A stretch of 48,367 bases of DNA, from assembly GCA_022819805.1 (NCBI GenBank), contig JAJEGO010000045.1, forward strand, positions 1 through 48,367, given 5' to 3'. This document shows, one piece after another, positions 1-7,394 of this stretch; the first letter of the stretch is position 1, and each line of letters starts with the position of its first letter. This DNA is from Candidatus Dadabacteria bacterium (GTDB lineage Bacteria > Desulfobacterota_D > UBA1144 > Nemesobacterales > Nemesobacteraceae). Under the pieces are notes generated by a model. That model saw nothing but the letters and a program-made list of their open reading frames with translations, ran no database searches and was not told the DNA's origin. The position numbers and the translations under genes were made by a program.

Positions 1-298
1 TGAGTTTCTTGCGAAGTGATTCGTTGGCTTTCAGGAGAGCTCTGGCAAGTCCGTGGCTCATGGCTCCTGCCTGGCCTGTAAGGCCTCCTCCTTTCACCCT
101 TACCATCACGTCGTATTCCATGGAAGTATCGGTGACGCTCAGAGGTTCACGAGCCTTTATCTGCCACACTTCTCTGGGAAAATAATCCTCCACGGATTTT
201 TTGTTCACGGTAATCAAACCGCTGCCTCTTTTAAGCCAGACTCTGGCGATTGACGTTTTTCTTCTCCCGGTGCCGTTGTAAATAGTGGTTTCAGGCAT
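1..298 (-). CDS. rpsI: 30S ribosomal protein S9, N-terminal part (cut by window edge)
   Basis: This is ribosomal protein S9 of the small subunit, which lies near the decoding centre. The C-terminal end is beyond the window, so about 99 residues are visible. The translation starts MPETTIYNGTGRRKTSIARV, carrying the S9 signature GRRK-SIARV, and continues through GGGLTGQAGAMSHGLARALL, the conserved central S9 segment. It follows rplM on the same strand with 6 bp between genes. Its Shine-Dalgarno GGAGG lies inside the last codons of rplM. The L13-S9 pair is the standard bacterial arrangement. The ORF track does not list it because it is open at the edge. Confidence 0.97.
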   Translation of the reverse strand, partial: MPETTIYNGTGRRKTSIARVWLKRGSGLITVNKKSVEDYFPREVWQIKAREPLSVTDTSMEYDVMVRVKGGGLTGQAGAMSHGLARALLKANESLRKKL

Positions 299-304
299 AA
301 TGGA

Positions 305-733
305 TCAGACCTCCAGAACCTCGGGATTTTGGGCCGCGTGCGGGTGCTTGTCTCCGACGTAAATTTTCATCCGCTGTATAAGTTTCTTCTGCCACCTGTT
401 TTTGGGAAGCATTCCCCAGACGGCCTTGCGGATTATCTCACCCGGCTCTTTTTCGGCCAGTTCTTCCGCAGTCATGGATTTAAGTCCCCCGGGATAGTGA
501 GAATGCCTGTAATAGGTTTTCTGCTCCCACTTCCTTCCAGAGAACGTAGCCTTGTCGGCATTGACTACAACGACGAAATCCCCGATATCCGAATGGGGAG
601 CGAACTGGGGCTTGCCCTTGCCCCTGAGAATCGAGACCACCCTGCTCGCGAGTCTTCCTACGGGTTTCCCGCGCGCGTCAATCAGGTACCACTTCTTCTC
701 AAAATCGTCGTTTCTGGCCATATATGACTTCAT
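305..733 (-). CDS. rplM: 50S ribosomal protein L13
   Basis: This is large-subunit ribosomal protein L13, an early-assembly 23S rRNA binder. At 142 residues it has the normal family length. Recognisable L13 blocks are WYLIDARGKPVGRLAS near residue 16, GDFVVVVNADKATFSGRKW near residue 50, and KAVWGMLPKNR near residue 103. The start ATG at 733 follows a GAGAGAG Shine-Dalgarno at about 7 nt spacing; the second in-frame Met (residue 5) is less well placed. It is the first gene of the rplM-rpsI unit and has its own sigma70-like promoter upstream. Nothing unusual. Confidence 0.98.
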   Translation of the reverse strand: MKSYMARNDDFEKKWYLIDARGKPVGRLASRVVSILRGKGKPQFAPHSDIGDFVVVVNADKATFSGRKWEQKTYYRHSHYPGGLKSMTAEELAEKEPGEIIRKAVWGMLPKNRWQKKLIQRMKIYVGDKHPHAAQNPEVLEV

Positions 734-765
734 AATATTCTCTCTCGGATAAATTAGGGGTCAGA

Positions 766-793
766 ATTCTACTGAATGTAACTTTAAAGTCAA
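766..793 (-). promoter_or_regulatory. sigma70-like promoter of rplM-rpsI
   Basis: On the minus strand, TTGACT (-35, 788-793) and TAGAAT (-10, 766-771) are separated by 16 bp. The expected start of transcription is near 759, leaving a leader of about 26 nt before the rplM ATG. The elements match the E. coli-type consensus well; this is called by eye only. The same 16-bp spacing recurs at the pccB, rpmG, fur and DUF35 promoters in this window. Confidence 0.6.
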
Positions 794-819
794 AGGACTT
801 TAGGCGGGCCCGCGAAAAG

Positions 820-1608
820 CTAGAAGTCGTAAATAGCGATAACAAATATTTTCGAGAGAATGAAGTCGAAAAGTATTATCAGAAAAAGCGAGACCACAAC
901 TGTTTTAGTGGTGGCGTTTCCAACTCCGCGCGTTCCACCCTTGGCCTTCATTCCCACATAGCAGCCGGTAATCGCCACTATGATTCCGAAAAACAGCGTC
1001 TTGGAAATACCGGTCATCAGATCTTCAAGAGAGACCCAGCCCCTTATGCTTTCGATGAAAAGGGTGGGTTTCACGTTAAGCTCCATCTGCGAGATAATCA
1101 TCGCTCCCCCTATGCCGGCGAGGTTCGATATGACCGCGAGCAGCGGGAAAGATATTATGCACGCCATAAGCCTCGGAGAAACGAGTTTTCTGATCGGATC
1201 GGCTCCAAGGGTCTTTATGGCATCTATCTGCTCGGTCACCTTCATTGAGCTTATCTCGGCCGTTATGCCGGAACCGACTCTTCCACCCACGAGAAGAGAG
1301 GTTATTATCGGACCGAGTTCCCTCACAAATGAGAGCGTAACCACGGGACCCACAAGCCCCTTCGCCCCGAACCAGGCGAATCCCCACGCCATCTGCACTA
1401 CCATCACCATTCCGATTGCCATGGCGGAAACCACGACTATCGATATGGAACGAAAACCTATCTCGTGTATCTGGGTCGTCAGAAGACCGTAATCATAAGG
1501 AGGGGTGACGGTGGCTACGATTGAATTCCACAGGAAAAAGCAGACTTCTCCCACTCCGAAAATGAAATTAAGAAAACTGTCGGCCACTTCGGATACAAAT
1601 CTGCTCAT
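820..1608 (-). CDS. mlaE: MlaE/YrbE-family ABC permease
   Basis: This is an inner-membrane permease of the MlaE (YrbE, Ttg2B) family, which moves phospholipids between inner and outer membranes together with an MCE protein and an ATPase. The product is 262 residues. Family blocks visible are GFRSISIVVVSAMAIGMVMVVQ near residue 50, SFVRELGPIITSLLVGGRVGSGITAEISSMKVTEQIDAIKTLGADP in the middle, and a C-terminal hydrophobic stretch. I chose ATG 1608 over GTG 1617 because it gives an ATGA overlap with the upstream lipoprotein stop and a better distance to the GAGGA ribosome site. No MlaF or MlaD gene lies nearby, so partners are presumably encoded elsewhere. Confidence 0.9.
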   Translation of the reverse strand: MSRFVSEVADSFLNFIFGVGEVCFFLWNSIVATVTPPYDYGLLTTQIHEIGFRSISIVVVSAMAIGMVMVVQMAWGFAWFGAKGLVGPVVTLSFVRELGPIITSLLVGGRVGSGITAEISSMKVTEQIDAIKTLGADPIRKLVSPRLMACIISFPLLAVISNLAGIGGAMIISQMELNVKPTLFIESIRGWVSLEDLMTGISKTLFFGIIVAITGCYVGMKAKGGTRGVGNATTKTVVVSLFLIILFDFILSKIFVIAIYDF

Positions 1609-2156
1609 TTGGCCCACAACTCCTCAAAACCTGAGAGGAAATCGGTGAACTTCCCGAGATTTGCCTGAAAGCCGGCCGGGTCCGTGGAATAGCTGAAGTC
1701 ATAATCGCACCTTGAAGACTTGTGCACGACCGTGGCGAGAGAGAGGTCCTCGCCGTCAAGCGATACCTCGTACTCCGTGTAAAGTCCTCCGGCGCCACCG
1801 ATCTCAATATCCTTTCGCAGTTTCATTTGCTTCTTTCCCAGACCGACCACTAAAGAATCTGACAGCGTCTCAAGATCGTAATCCCGGTCCCCGCAGACGG
1901 AACTGACCGTGAATATTATATCGTTGGCTGAGTTGTAAAAAGCTATGTCTCCGCCTTCTACGGGTACCCGCTTCCAGTCCTGCGAAAGAGGGGCAACACG
2001 GTAGCTGTTTCGCTCCGTCGTGTAAACCCAGTCCTTCATCTTTCCGGGTTTTCTATCATCCCCCGAGGCATAGTTCATCAGAAACTTCGTGGCGGAGCAC
2101 GAACTCATAATCAGAATCAGCGAAAGCCCAATGAAAAAAGAGATCTTTTCCCTCAT
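1605..2156 (-). CDS. Predicted lipoprotein of unknown function, coupled to mlaE
   Basis: A 183-residue predicted lipoprotein. The N-terminus MREKISFFIGLSLILIMSSC has a charged start, a hydrophobic core and a lipobox ending in Cys20. The remainder is soluble and contains KPGKMKDWVYTTERNSYRVAPLSQDW and a C-terminal SRCDYDFSYSTDP segment. I do not recognise a named family. I trimmed the track ORF (start 2249) to ATG 2156, which has a GGAG ribosome site and begins the signal sequence. It is the first gene of a two-gene unit and overlaps mlaE by 4 nt. A role at the cell envelope with MlaE is an inference from this coupling. Confidence 0.75.
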   Translation of the reverse strand: MREKISFFIGLSLILIMSSCSATKFLMNYASGDDRKPGKMKDWVYTTERNSYRVAPLSQDWKRVPVEGGDIAFYNSANDIIFTVSSVCGDRDYDLETLSDSLVVGLGKKQMKLRKDIEIGGAGGLYTEYEVSLDGEDLSLATVVHKSSRCDYDFSYSTDPAGFQANLGKFTDFLSGFEELWAK

Positions 2157-2263
2157 AAGATAAAAACTCCATCGCCTACAAGTGACGCGTAAATGCTTAA
2201 AGTACTTGAATACATACCAAAAACCAAGCATCATAGGACCTAAAAACAAACCGAGGTGTGATA

Positions 2264-2527
2264 TTGAGTTCCGTAACTATGTACACAAGTGCTTACTGCA
2301 CATACTGCAGAAGGGCAAAAAGGCTTCTCGAGAGAAAACAAGTGGATTATGAAGAGGTAAGGCTGGATGAGGACGCGGAGAAAAGAAAGGAGCTTGTCGA
2401 GAGACTGAACTGGAGAACCGTGCCCATGATCTTTGTAAACGAGCAATTCATAGGGGGTTACGACGATCTTTCGGCCCTTGAGCGCTCGGGAGAACTTGAC
2501 CGCATGCTTGGCCAGAGCAATTCCTGA
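2264..2527 (+). CDS. Glutaredoxin-family protein (CTYC active site)
   Basis: A small thiol-disulfide oxidoreductase of the glutaredoxin 3 (GrxC) type. It starts LSSVTMYTSAYCTYCRRAK, a beta strand followed by the redox motif CTYC in place of the usual CPYC. Later come the cis-proline segment TVPMIFVNEQFIGGYDDL, which binds glutathione in this family, and a C-terminal helix. The track begins at GTG 2258, but the GAGG ribosome site ends only 1 nt before it. TTG 2264 sits 7 nt from that site, giving 87 residues, and is preferred. It is divergent from the lipoprotein-mlaE pair and upstream of the cobalamin riboswitch. Confidence 0.9.
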   Translation: MSSVTMYTSAYCTYCRRAKRLLERKQVDYEEVRLDEDAEKRKELVERLNWRTVPMIFVNEQFIGGYDDLSALERSGELDRMLGQSNS

Positions 2528-2552
2528 TTGCATTTTCCGCCGACCGGCGGCT

Positions 2553-2581
2553 TTGACACCCAGCAGTCCCTCATATACGCT
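2553..2581 (+). promoter_or_regulatory. Promoter of the cobalamin riboswitch-btuB transcript
   Basis: A perfect -35 TTGACA (2553-2558), a 17-bp spacer and a -10 TACGCT (2576-2581) predict transcription starting near 2588. That is just where the conserved cobalamin riboswitch sequence begins, which supports the call. The -10 is a weak match (TA...T). Confidence 0.5.
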
Positions 2582-2589
2582 TATATCTA

Positions 2590-2790
2590 GATTCAGGCCA
2601 AGGGAATCGGGTGAGAGTCCCGAGCTGTTCCCGCAGCCGTAAAAAGGTTTTTTCCGTGCCCATGCGGAGCGTTTCTGCGCTTCGGGTCACTGGCTTTATT
2701 AAGTAAGGCCGGGAAGGCCGCATCTGGAAAAATCGCTCTGTTTTAACAACGGGCGGCCCTTTAAGTCGGAAGACCTGCCTGCGTCAATCT
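2590..2790 (+). promoter_or_regulatory. Cobalamin (B12) riboswitch
   Basis: An AdoCbl-class riboswitch in the 5' leader of the BtuB-like receptor. The conserved core AAGGGAATCGGGTGAGAGTC...CCGAGCTGTTCCCGCAGCCGTA is seen at about 2600-2640. A GGTCACTGG-like segment at about 2685-2695, GCCGGGAAGGCC at about 2707-2720, and the 3' B12-box element AGTCGGAAGACCTGCC at about 2764-2779 complete it. All elements are in the canonical order. Cobalamin binding in this family shuts off expression of the gene downstream. About 150 nt separate the aptamer from the btuB start, enough for an expression platform, but I cannot tell whether it acts on transcription or translation. Confidence 0.92.
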
Positions 2791-2943
2791 AGCAGCTTGC
2801 CTCGGGAGTTAGGCGTATGGCCCTTAAAAACACATCTTTTGTTTTCCGCGCATCCAAGCGGTTTTTCTTTTCCGCCTTACATGTTCATTCAGGCAATTAC
2901 TCTTCCAGGGAAAGCTGTATACCAATATCTGGAGGAGTTAAGA

Positions 2944-4878
2944 ATGAACAATTTTAAGATATTTTTCGCCTTTATTGCAGCATTGCTTCTGTTCCCGCCC
3001 ACGGGGTTTTCAGAACAAGAAGAGACAGAAAGAATCATAGTAACGGGGACAAAAACCTGGATTGACGCCGAGCGTCTGGGGGCTTCCGTTACCGTCATCG
3101 ACAGAGAGGAAATCGAAAGAAGCGGGGAAAAGGACATCACGGCCATACTTTCGAGAGTCTCTGGATTCAACGTAGTAAGTTCGGGAAGCCGGGGAGGACT
3201 TGCTTCTATTTTCGCAAGGGGCGGCCAGTCGGATTACAACCTCGTTATGATCAACGGCGTCCAGATAAACCAGGCCGGAGGGGGATTTGACATCTCCTCT
3301 CTTACTACTGAGAACATAGAGAGAATAGAGATAATAAAAGGCGCCCACTCATCCCTCTACGGTTCCGACGCGGCGTCTTCAGTCATAAATATAATAACAA
3401 AGCGCGGAAGCGGGGAAATGAGAAAAGAGGCTTCCGTGGCACTGGGATTCCGCGCCGAAGACGCGATGATCCTTGAGCATTCCGCAAGCGTATCGGGCAG
3501 CTTGGAGCAGCTGGGTTATTTTCTTTCTCACCAGAGAATCATTGATGAGGGCATCTTAGAAGTAAACAACGATTACAAAAACAATAACTTCACGGCGAAC
3601 CTGAGCCTGGAAGCAAACGACGATTTAAGTCTCTCCTTTTTCTCCATATACAGAGATTCGAAGTTTGAATTCCCGACCGGAGGTGCGGGAGACAGGTTTG
3701 AGCCGCTTGACCCGGACCAGGGGACCGAGAAAAAATCGCTTGTATCGGGGTTTGATATCGTGTTCTCCGCAACCGAGTGGTGGGAAAATACTTTTAAGGT
3801 CGGTTACACGAGACTGGAAACAGAGAATTATGACGGGCCCGCCGAACCCGAGGGATCATTCGGGCCATCTAATTCTGAAAACCTCGATAAGAGGATATCG
3901 CTTGAGTACGGATCCAGCTTTTTCGTAGACTTCGATCAGGCCTCAAGCGTAATCTCGACGGGTTTTGAATACGAGAAAGAAAGTTTCAAGACGGACTCAC
4001 TAGATAAATCAAGAAAAAACTACGCCTTCTACGCTCAGAACAACTTCGCTCTGCTAAAGAGGTTCTTCGTAACAACCGGCGTAAGATACGACGACAACGA
4101 GTCGTTCGGGAGCGAATGGAGTCCGAGTGTCTTCGCCAAGTGGAAGATAAGGGAATCAGGAACCGAGATAAGGGGAGGGGTGAGCAAGGGAATCAAGGAA
4201 GCGACTTTTTTTGAAAACTTCAGCGCGGCTTTCGGAACAATACCGAACCCGGATCTAAAGCCCGAAGAAACCCTGACCGCAGAAATAGGCGTTAAACAGC
4301 CACTGTTTGATAACGCGGTCGAACTTGATTTGAGTTTTTTCCAAAACAAGTTCGAAAACATTATCGCTTACAGTTTCACCCCGTTTGAGAATGGAACCAA
4401 CTACGAAAACATAAGCCGCACGAAATCAGAGGGAGCCGAAGCCGCAATAAGTCTTTACCCGAGCAATAGCTTGACTCTGAGCGCAGCCTACACGTACCTT
4501 AAGACCGACGTGACCGATGACGGCGGTCTCGGGTCCCCGTCCTTCTCCGAGGGAGAAAAGCTCATACGGATCCCTGAGCATTCGTTTTCATTTAACGCGG
4601 CATATTCAAGAAACGCCTTTGGTTTTAATCTCTCGGGAAACTACGTCGGCAGCAGGGATGATGTGAACTGGAGCGAGTTTCCCTCCACCAGGGTTAAAAA
4701 CGATTCTTTTTTCATCGTTGACGCAGCGGCTTCCTACGAAATCAGCCTGAAAAGCTTTGTTGACAAAATCAGACTGTTCTCAAGAGTAAACAATCTGTTC
4801 AATAAGGATTACGAAAATGTTTTCGGTTTTTCATCCCCGGGGTTCAGCATGATTTCAGGAGTTTCAGTGGTTCGGTAG
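2944..4878 (+). CDS. btuB: TonB-dependent vitamin B12 receptor (BtuB-like)
   Basis: An outer-membrane TonB-dependent receptor, likely for cobalamin because it is directly preceded by a cobalamin riboswitch. The 644-residue product has a signal peptide (MNNFKIFFAFIAALLLFPPTGFS), a TonB box (ERIIVTGT), a plug domain with VTVIDREEIERSG, ARGGQSDYNLVMINGVQIN and IERIEIIKGAHSSLYGSDAASSVINIITK, then a 22-strand-type barrel ending RVNNLFNKDYENVFGFSSPGFSMISGVSVVR. The start was moved from 2797 to ATG 2944, which has a GGAGG site and begins the signal peptide; the longer ORF would run into the riboswitch leader. The C-terminus ends VVR rather than the usual terminal aromatic residue. No BtuCD is nearby. 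Confidence 0.92.
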   Translation: MNNFKIFFAFIAALLLFPPTGFSEQEETERIIVTGTKTWIDAERLGASVTVIDREEIERSGEKDITAILSRVSGFNVVSSGSRGGLASIFARGGQSDYNLVMINGVQINQAGGGFDISSLTTENIERIEIIKGAHSSLYGSDAASSVINIITKRGSGEMRKEASVALGFRAEDAMILEHSASVSGSLEQLGYFLSHQRIIDEGILEVNNDYKNNNFTANLSLEANDDLSLSFFSIYRDSKFEFPTGGAGDRFEPLDPDQGTEKKSLVSGFDIVFSATEWWENTFKVGYTRLETENYDGPAEPEGSFGPSNSENLDKRISLEYGSSFFVDFDQASSVISTGFEYEKESFKTDSLDKSRKNYAFYAQNNFALLKRFFVTTGVRYDDNESFGSEWSPSVFAKWKIRESGTEIRGGVSKGIKEATFFENFSAAFGTIPNPDLKPEETLTAEIGVKQPLFDNAVELDLSFFQNKFENIIAYSFTPFENGTNYENISRTKSEGAEAAISLYPSNSLTLSAAYTYLKTDVTDDGGLGSPSFSEGEKLIRIPEHSFSFNAAYSRNAFGFNLSGNYVGSRDDVNWSEFPSTRVKNDSFFIVDAAASYEISLKSFVDKIRLFSRVNNLFNKDYENVFGFSSPGFSMISGVSVVR

Positions 4879-4920
4879 TGAAGCAGGTTCGAGGAGCTGT
4901 CTCGGCAGATGAGAATCAAA

Positions 4921-4976
4921 GGCCTGTTTCAACAGGCCCGGGTGGTTGCTTGAGTCGGTCCGGTCAAAAAACCGGA
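4921..4976. terminator. Two hairpins between convergent btuB and LLM genes
   Basis: Two small inverted repeats lie between the convergent genes: GGCCTGT/ACAGGCC (4921-4938, 4-nt loop) and TCCGGT/ACCGGA (4959-4976, 6-nt loop). Neither has a long U-run; the first is followed by only TTT on the minus strand. Position suggests a bidirectional terminator, but the evidence is weak. Confidence 0.35.
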
Positions 4977-5026
4977 TGACATCTCATCCGTAGGCAGTTC
5001 CCTGAATTGTCCTTTCCCGATTCCCT

Positions 5027-6052
5027 TTAAGACTTGAATACGGGAATCACCTCTTTGCCGAAAAGCTCAATCGAGCGCGCTACGACTTCGACGGGAGCTT
5101 GGGGAAACACCATCCTGCACAATATGTTGCGGATTCCGGTTTTCTCCACGTATTTTTCTACTTCCTGAGTGCAGTGCTCAGGGGTACCGATCATGAAACG
5201 ATCTTCTGCCATGTATTCAAAGAAAGGGTCATCAGGGTCAGTTATGGTTTTCCCCCTTATCACTATTTTGACCCCAAGGCTGAGGTAGAATCTGTACATG
5301 TTTATTATGTACTCCGTTCCGCCGGCAAGGGCTTCTTCTGTGCTCTCGCCCACGTAAGTTTCCCGAAGCAGTATGTGCTCCACTCCAGACGGATCGCGAC
5401 CGGCTTTTTCGGCCTCGTCATTATACCACCCGAGCGTATCCATGATCATGGGAACTGTCCTGCCGGGACCTATAAGAAGCGGGTATCCGAGCCGCCCGGC
5501 TCTTCTAATGGCAGGTTCTTCAAAAGCCCCTATATGTATGGGTATGGGTCTCTGAACGGGTTTGGGAGTAACATCTATGTTTGAAAAGCTGAACCTTTTG
5601 CCTTCATAGGAAAAAGGTCCGTCTTCCCAGCATTTTTCGATTATCTCTATGCCCTCTTCAATTCTCGAAGGTCTTTGCTTCATCGTAAGGCCGAATCCTT
5701 CAAACTCTTCTTTTCTGTATCCTATCGCAACTCCGAGATCGAACCTTCCGTTTGAAATCAGATCGACCGTTGCGGCGTCTTCGGCAATCCTCACGGGATT
5801 ATGAAGCGTGAGTATCAGGGCTCCGGTGCCTATCCTCACCCTTTCGGTCACAGCGGCCATCGCAGCCGCCATCGTAAGGGGCGAAGAGCAGTAACCGTCA
5901 TCAAGAAAGTGATGCTCAGAAAGCCAGACGGAATCAAAATTCACCGCTTCGGCAAGTTTTACGTGCTCAAGAGAATTTCTGTAAAGATCAAGATGGCTGT
6001 AATCAAGATCCTTGTGGGTTTGCATGCTGAAGAGTCCAACTCCGAATTTCAT
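5027..6052 (-). CDS. LLM-class flavin-dependent oxidoreductase
   Basis: A 341-residue member of the bacterial luciferase-like (LLM) flavin/F420 oxidoreductase family with a TIM-barrel fold. It starts MKFGVGLFSMQTHKD and has family motifs FDSVWLSEHHFLDDGY near residue 40, RVRIGTGALILTLHNPVRIAEDAATVDLISNGRFDLGVAIGYRKEEF at 75-120, and PKPVQRPIPIHIGAF near 165. It is cytoplasmic and monooxygenase-like, with unknown substrate. A GGAGG site sits 6 nt before the ATG. It is divergent from a second LLM gene that belongs to a clearly different subgroup, so the pair may share a control region. Flavin versus F420 dependence cannot be decided from sequence alone. Confidence 0.88.
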   Translation of the reverse strand: MKFGVGLFSMQTHKDLDYSHLDLYRNSLEHVKLAEAVNFDSVWLSEHHFLDDGYCSSPLTMAAAMAAVTERVRIGTGALILTLHNPVRIAEDAATVDLISNGRFDLGVAIGYRKEEFEGFGLTMKQRPSRIEEGIEIIEKCWEDGPFSYEGKRFSFSNIDVTPKPVQRPIPIHIGAFEEPAIRRAGRLGYPLLIGPGRTVPMIMDTLGWYNDEAEKAGRDPSGVEHILLRETYVGESTEEALAGGTEYIINMYRFYLSLGVKIVIRGKTITDPDDPFFEYMAEDRFMIGTPEHCTQEVEKYVEKTGIRNILCRMVFPQAPVEVVARSIELFGKEVIPVFKS

Positions 6053-6083
6053 TTCATACCTCCGGGATTATTCACTGGGTGAT

Positions 6084-6112
6084 TTGCCTTTAAACAGCAA
6101 ATTAACCATAAT
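6084..6112 (+). promoter_or_regulatory. Promoter of the rightward LLM gene
   Basis: TTGCCT (6084-6089), a 17-bp spacer and CATAAT (6107-6112) lie in the 111-bp divergent region, predicting a start near 6119 and a leader of about 45 nt. A possible leftward promoter (TTGGAA, 18 bp, TAAAAT on the minus strand) overlaps it, so the two LLM genes may be co-controlled. Confidence 0.45.
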
Positions 6113-6163
6113 TTTAACCGTGATCACTATCTACTTCCAAAACTATCCACGAGGTGCCACACT

Positions 6164-7219
6164 ATGGGAAAAGAAATAAAATTCGGACTTTCGGCCCCGA
6201 TGCCGGGAGCTGACGTTGACGGACTCGTAAATTTTTCGGTAAAGGCCGACCAGCTTGGATTCGACACTATATGGTACCCCGACCATCTGCTTTTCGTGGC
6301 GCCGGGAGCCATCGCTCCCGAGGCATGGACCGTGGCTGCGGCAGCAGCGATGAGAACGGAAAACATAGCTTTGGGAACAGTTTCCGATCCTCACAGGATG
6401 CATCCCGCAGTTTTCGCCCAGAGGCTTGCAACTGTTGACCAACTTTCAAAGGGCAGAGTAGTGCTCTCCCTCGGAGTAGGCGAATCGATGAATCTTGACG
6501 CTTTCGGAATCGAATGGGGAAAACCCCTTTCGAAACTCAGGGAATCCATGGAAGTCATGGAACTTCTTTGGGAAACCGACGAACCCGTGGACTTTGACGG
6601 GCAGTTCTACAATCTTGAGAGCGCGTTTCTGCAGATAAAACCCTACGAAAGAAACAAAATACCGTTTTACATGGCCACCCACATCCCGAAAGGACTTCAG
6701 CTGACAGGAGAAAAAGGCGACGGCTGGCTGCCGATAGATCTGAATCCCGATCTCTACTCCCACTATCTGGGAGAGATAAAAGCCGCAGCAGATAACGTGG
6801 GGAGGTCACTCGATGACGGGTTCGACCCAGCCTTGTGGGTATTCACTTCTCTTGGAGAAAGTGTTGACGCCGCCTACGAAACGCTGGAGCCCTTCAAGTA
6901 TGTACTGGTTATGCAGGACCAGCTGTTAAAGGCCGGATACGACGTTGAGATACCTGAAGAATATCACGGACTTAACTACTTCAACATAGTACCGACGGAC
7001 GAAGAGGGAAGGCAGAGGTTCAGGCAGCTCGGACAGCTTTTCCCGAGAGAAGCCATACTTGATTTCACAATTACGGGGTCGAAAAAAGACTGCATAGAGA
7101 AAATCGAGAAGTTCATAGACGCGGGGGTAAGGAATTTCGTCTTGTTCTACAGGTTCAGCCCTGATCCGGATCTGGCCCTTGAGACCTATTCGAAGGAAAT
7201 AATTCCTTACTTCAAATAA
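6164..7219 (+). CDS. LLM-class (F420- or FMN-dependent) oxidoreductase
   Basis: A 351-residue luciferase-like oxidoreductase. Visible family features are FGLSAPMPG at the N-terminus, LGFDTIWYPDHLLF near residue 34, IALGTVSDPHRMHPAVFAQRLATVDQLSKGRVVLSLGVGE at 70-110, and a C-terminal segment ITGSKKDCIEKIEKFIDAGVRNFVLFYRF typical of the F420-dependent branch (methylene-H4MPT reductase or G6P-dehydrogenase-like). The ATG follows GAGG at 9-10 nt. The substrate is unknown. It is divergently paired with the preceding LLM gene. The F420 assignment is inferred from the C-terminal pattern and not proved. Confidence 0.87.
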   Translation: MGKEIKFGLSAPMPGADVDGLVNFSVKADQLGFDTIWYPDHLLFVAPGAIAPEAWTVAAAAAMRTENIALGTVSDPHRMHPAVFAQRLATVDQLSKGRVVLSLGVGESMNLDAFGIEWGKPLSKLRESMEVMELLWETDEPVDFDGQFYNLESAFLQIKPYERNKIPFYMATHIPKGLQLTGEKGDGWLPIDLNPDLYSHYLGEIKAAADNVGRSLDDGFDPALWVFTSLGESVDAAYETLEPFKYVLVMQDQLLKAGYDVEIPEEYHGLNYFNIVPTDEEGRQRFRQLGQLFPREAILDFTITGSKKDCIEKIEKFIDAGVRNFVLFYRFSPDPDLALETYSKEIIPYFK

Positions 7220-7318
7220 GATTTGCGGCAGCTTAAGCAGTTCTTTGCAAGCAGTTTCCATACGGTTGTTAGGACTGACTTTTCGTTCTGCATCATTCTG
7301 AAATCACTTTAGAATTCC

Positions 7319-7341
7319 TTGACAATTATCAACATCCTTTG
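7319..7341 (+). promoter_or_regulatory. Possible promoter -35 region before the 7395 gene
   Basis: A perfect TTGACA (7319-7324) is followed by AT-rich DNA, but no good -10 lies at 16-18 bp; the best hexamer at 17 bp is TTGAAT, and a TATAAG lies 22 bp away. It is a weak call. An 8-bp inverted repeat (ATCATTCT at 7292, AGAATGAT at 7351) flanks the site. Confidence 0.3.
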
Positions 7342-7394
7342 TTGAATATAAGAATGATACTTAGAACTACCGGAGTAAAAATTCCGGAAGGAAG

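Noticed and set aside
804-813. GCGGGCCCGC palindrome after mlaE as a terminator
   Set aside because: Very short, with no loop or U-run; the nearby AAAGTC/GACTTT repeat overlaps the rplM promoter.
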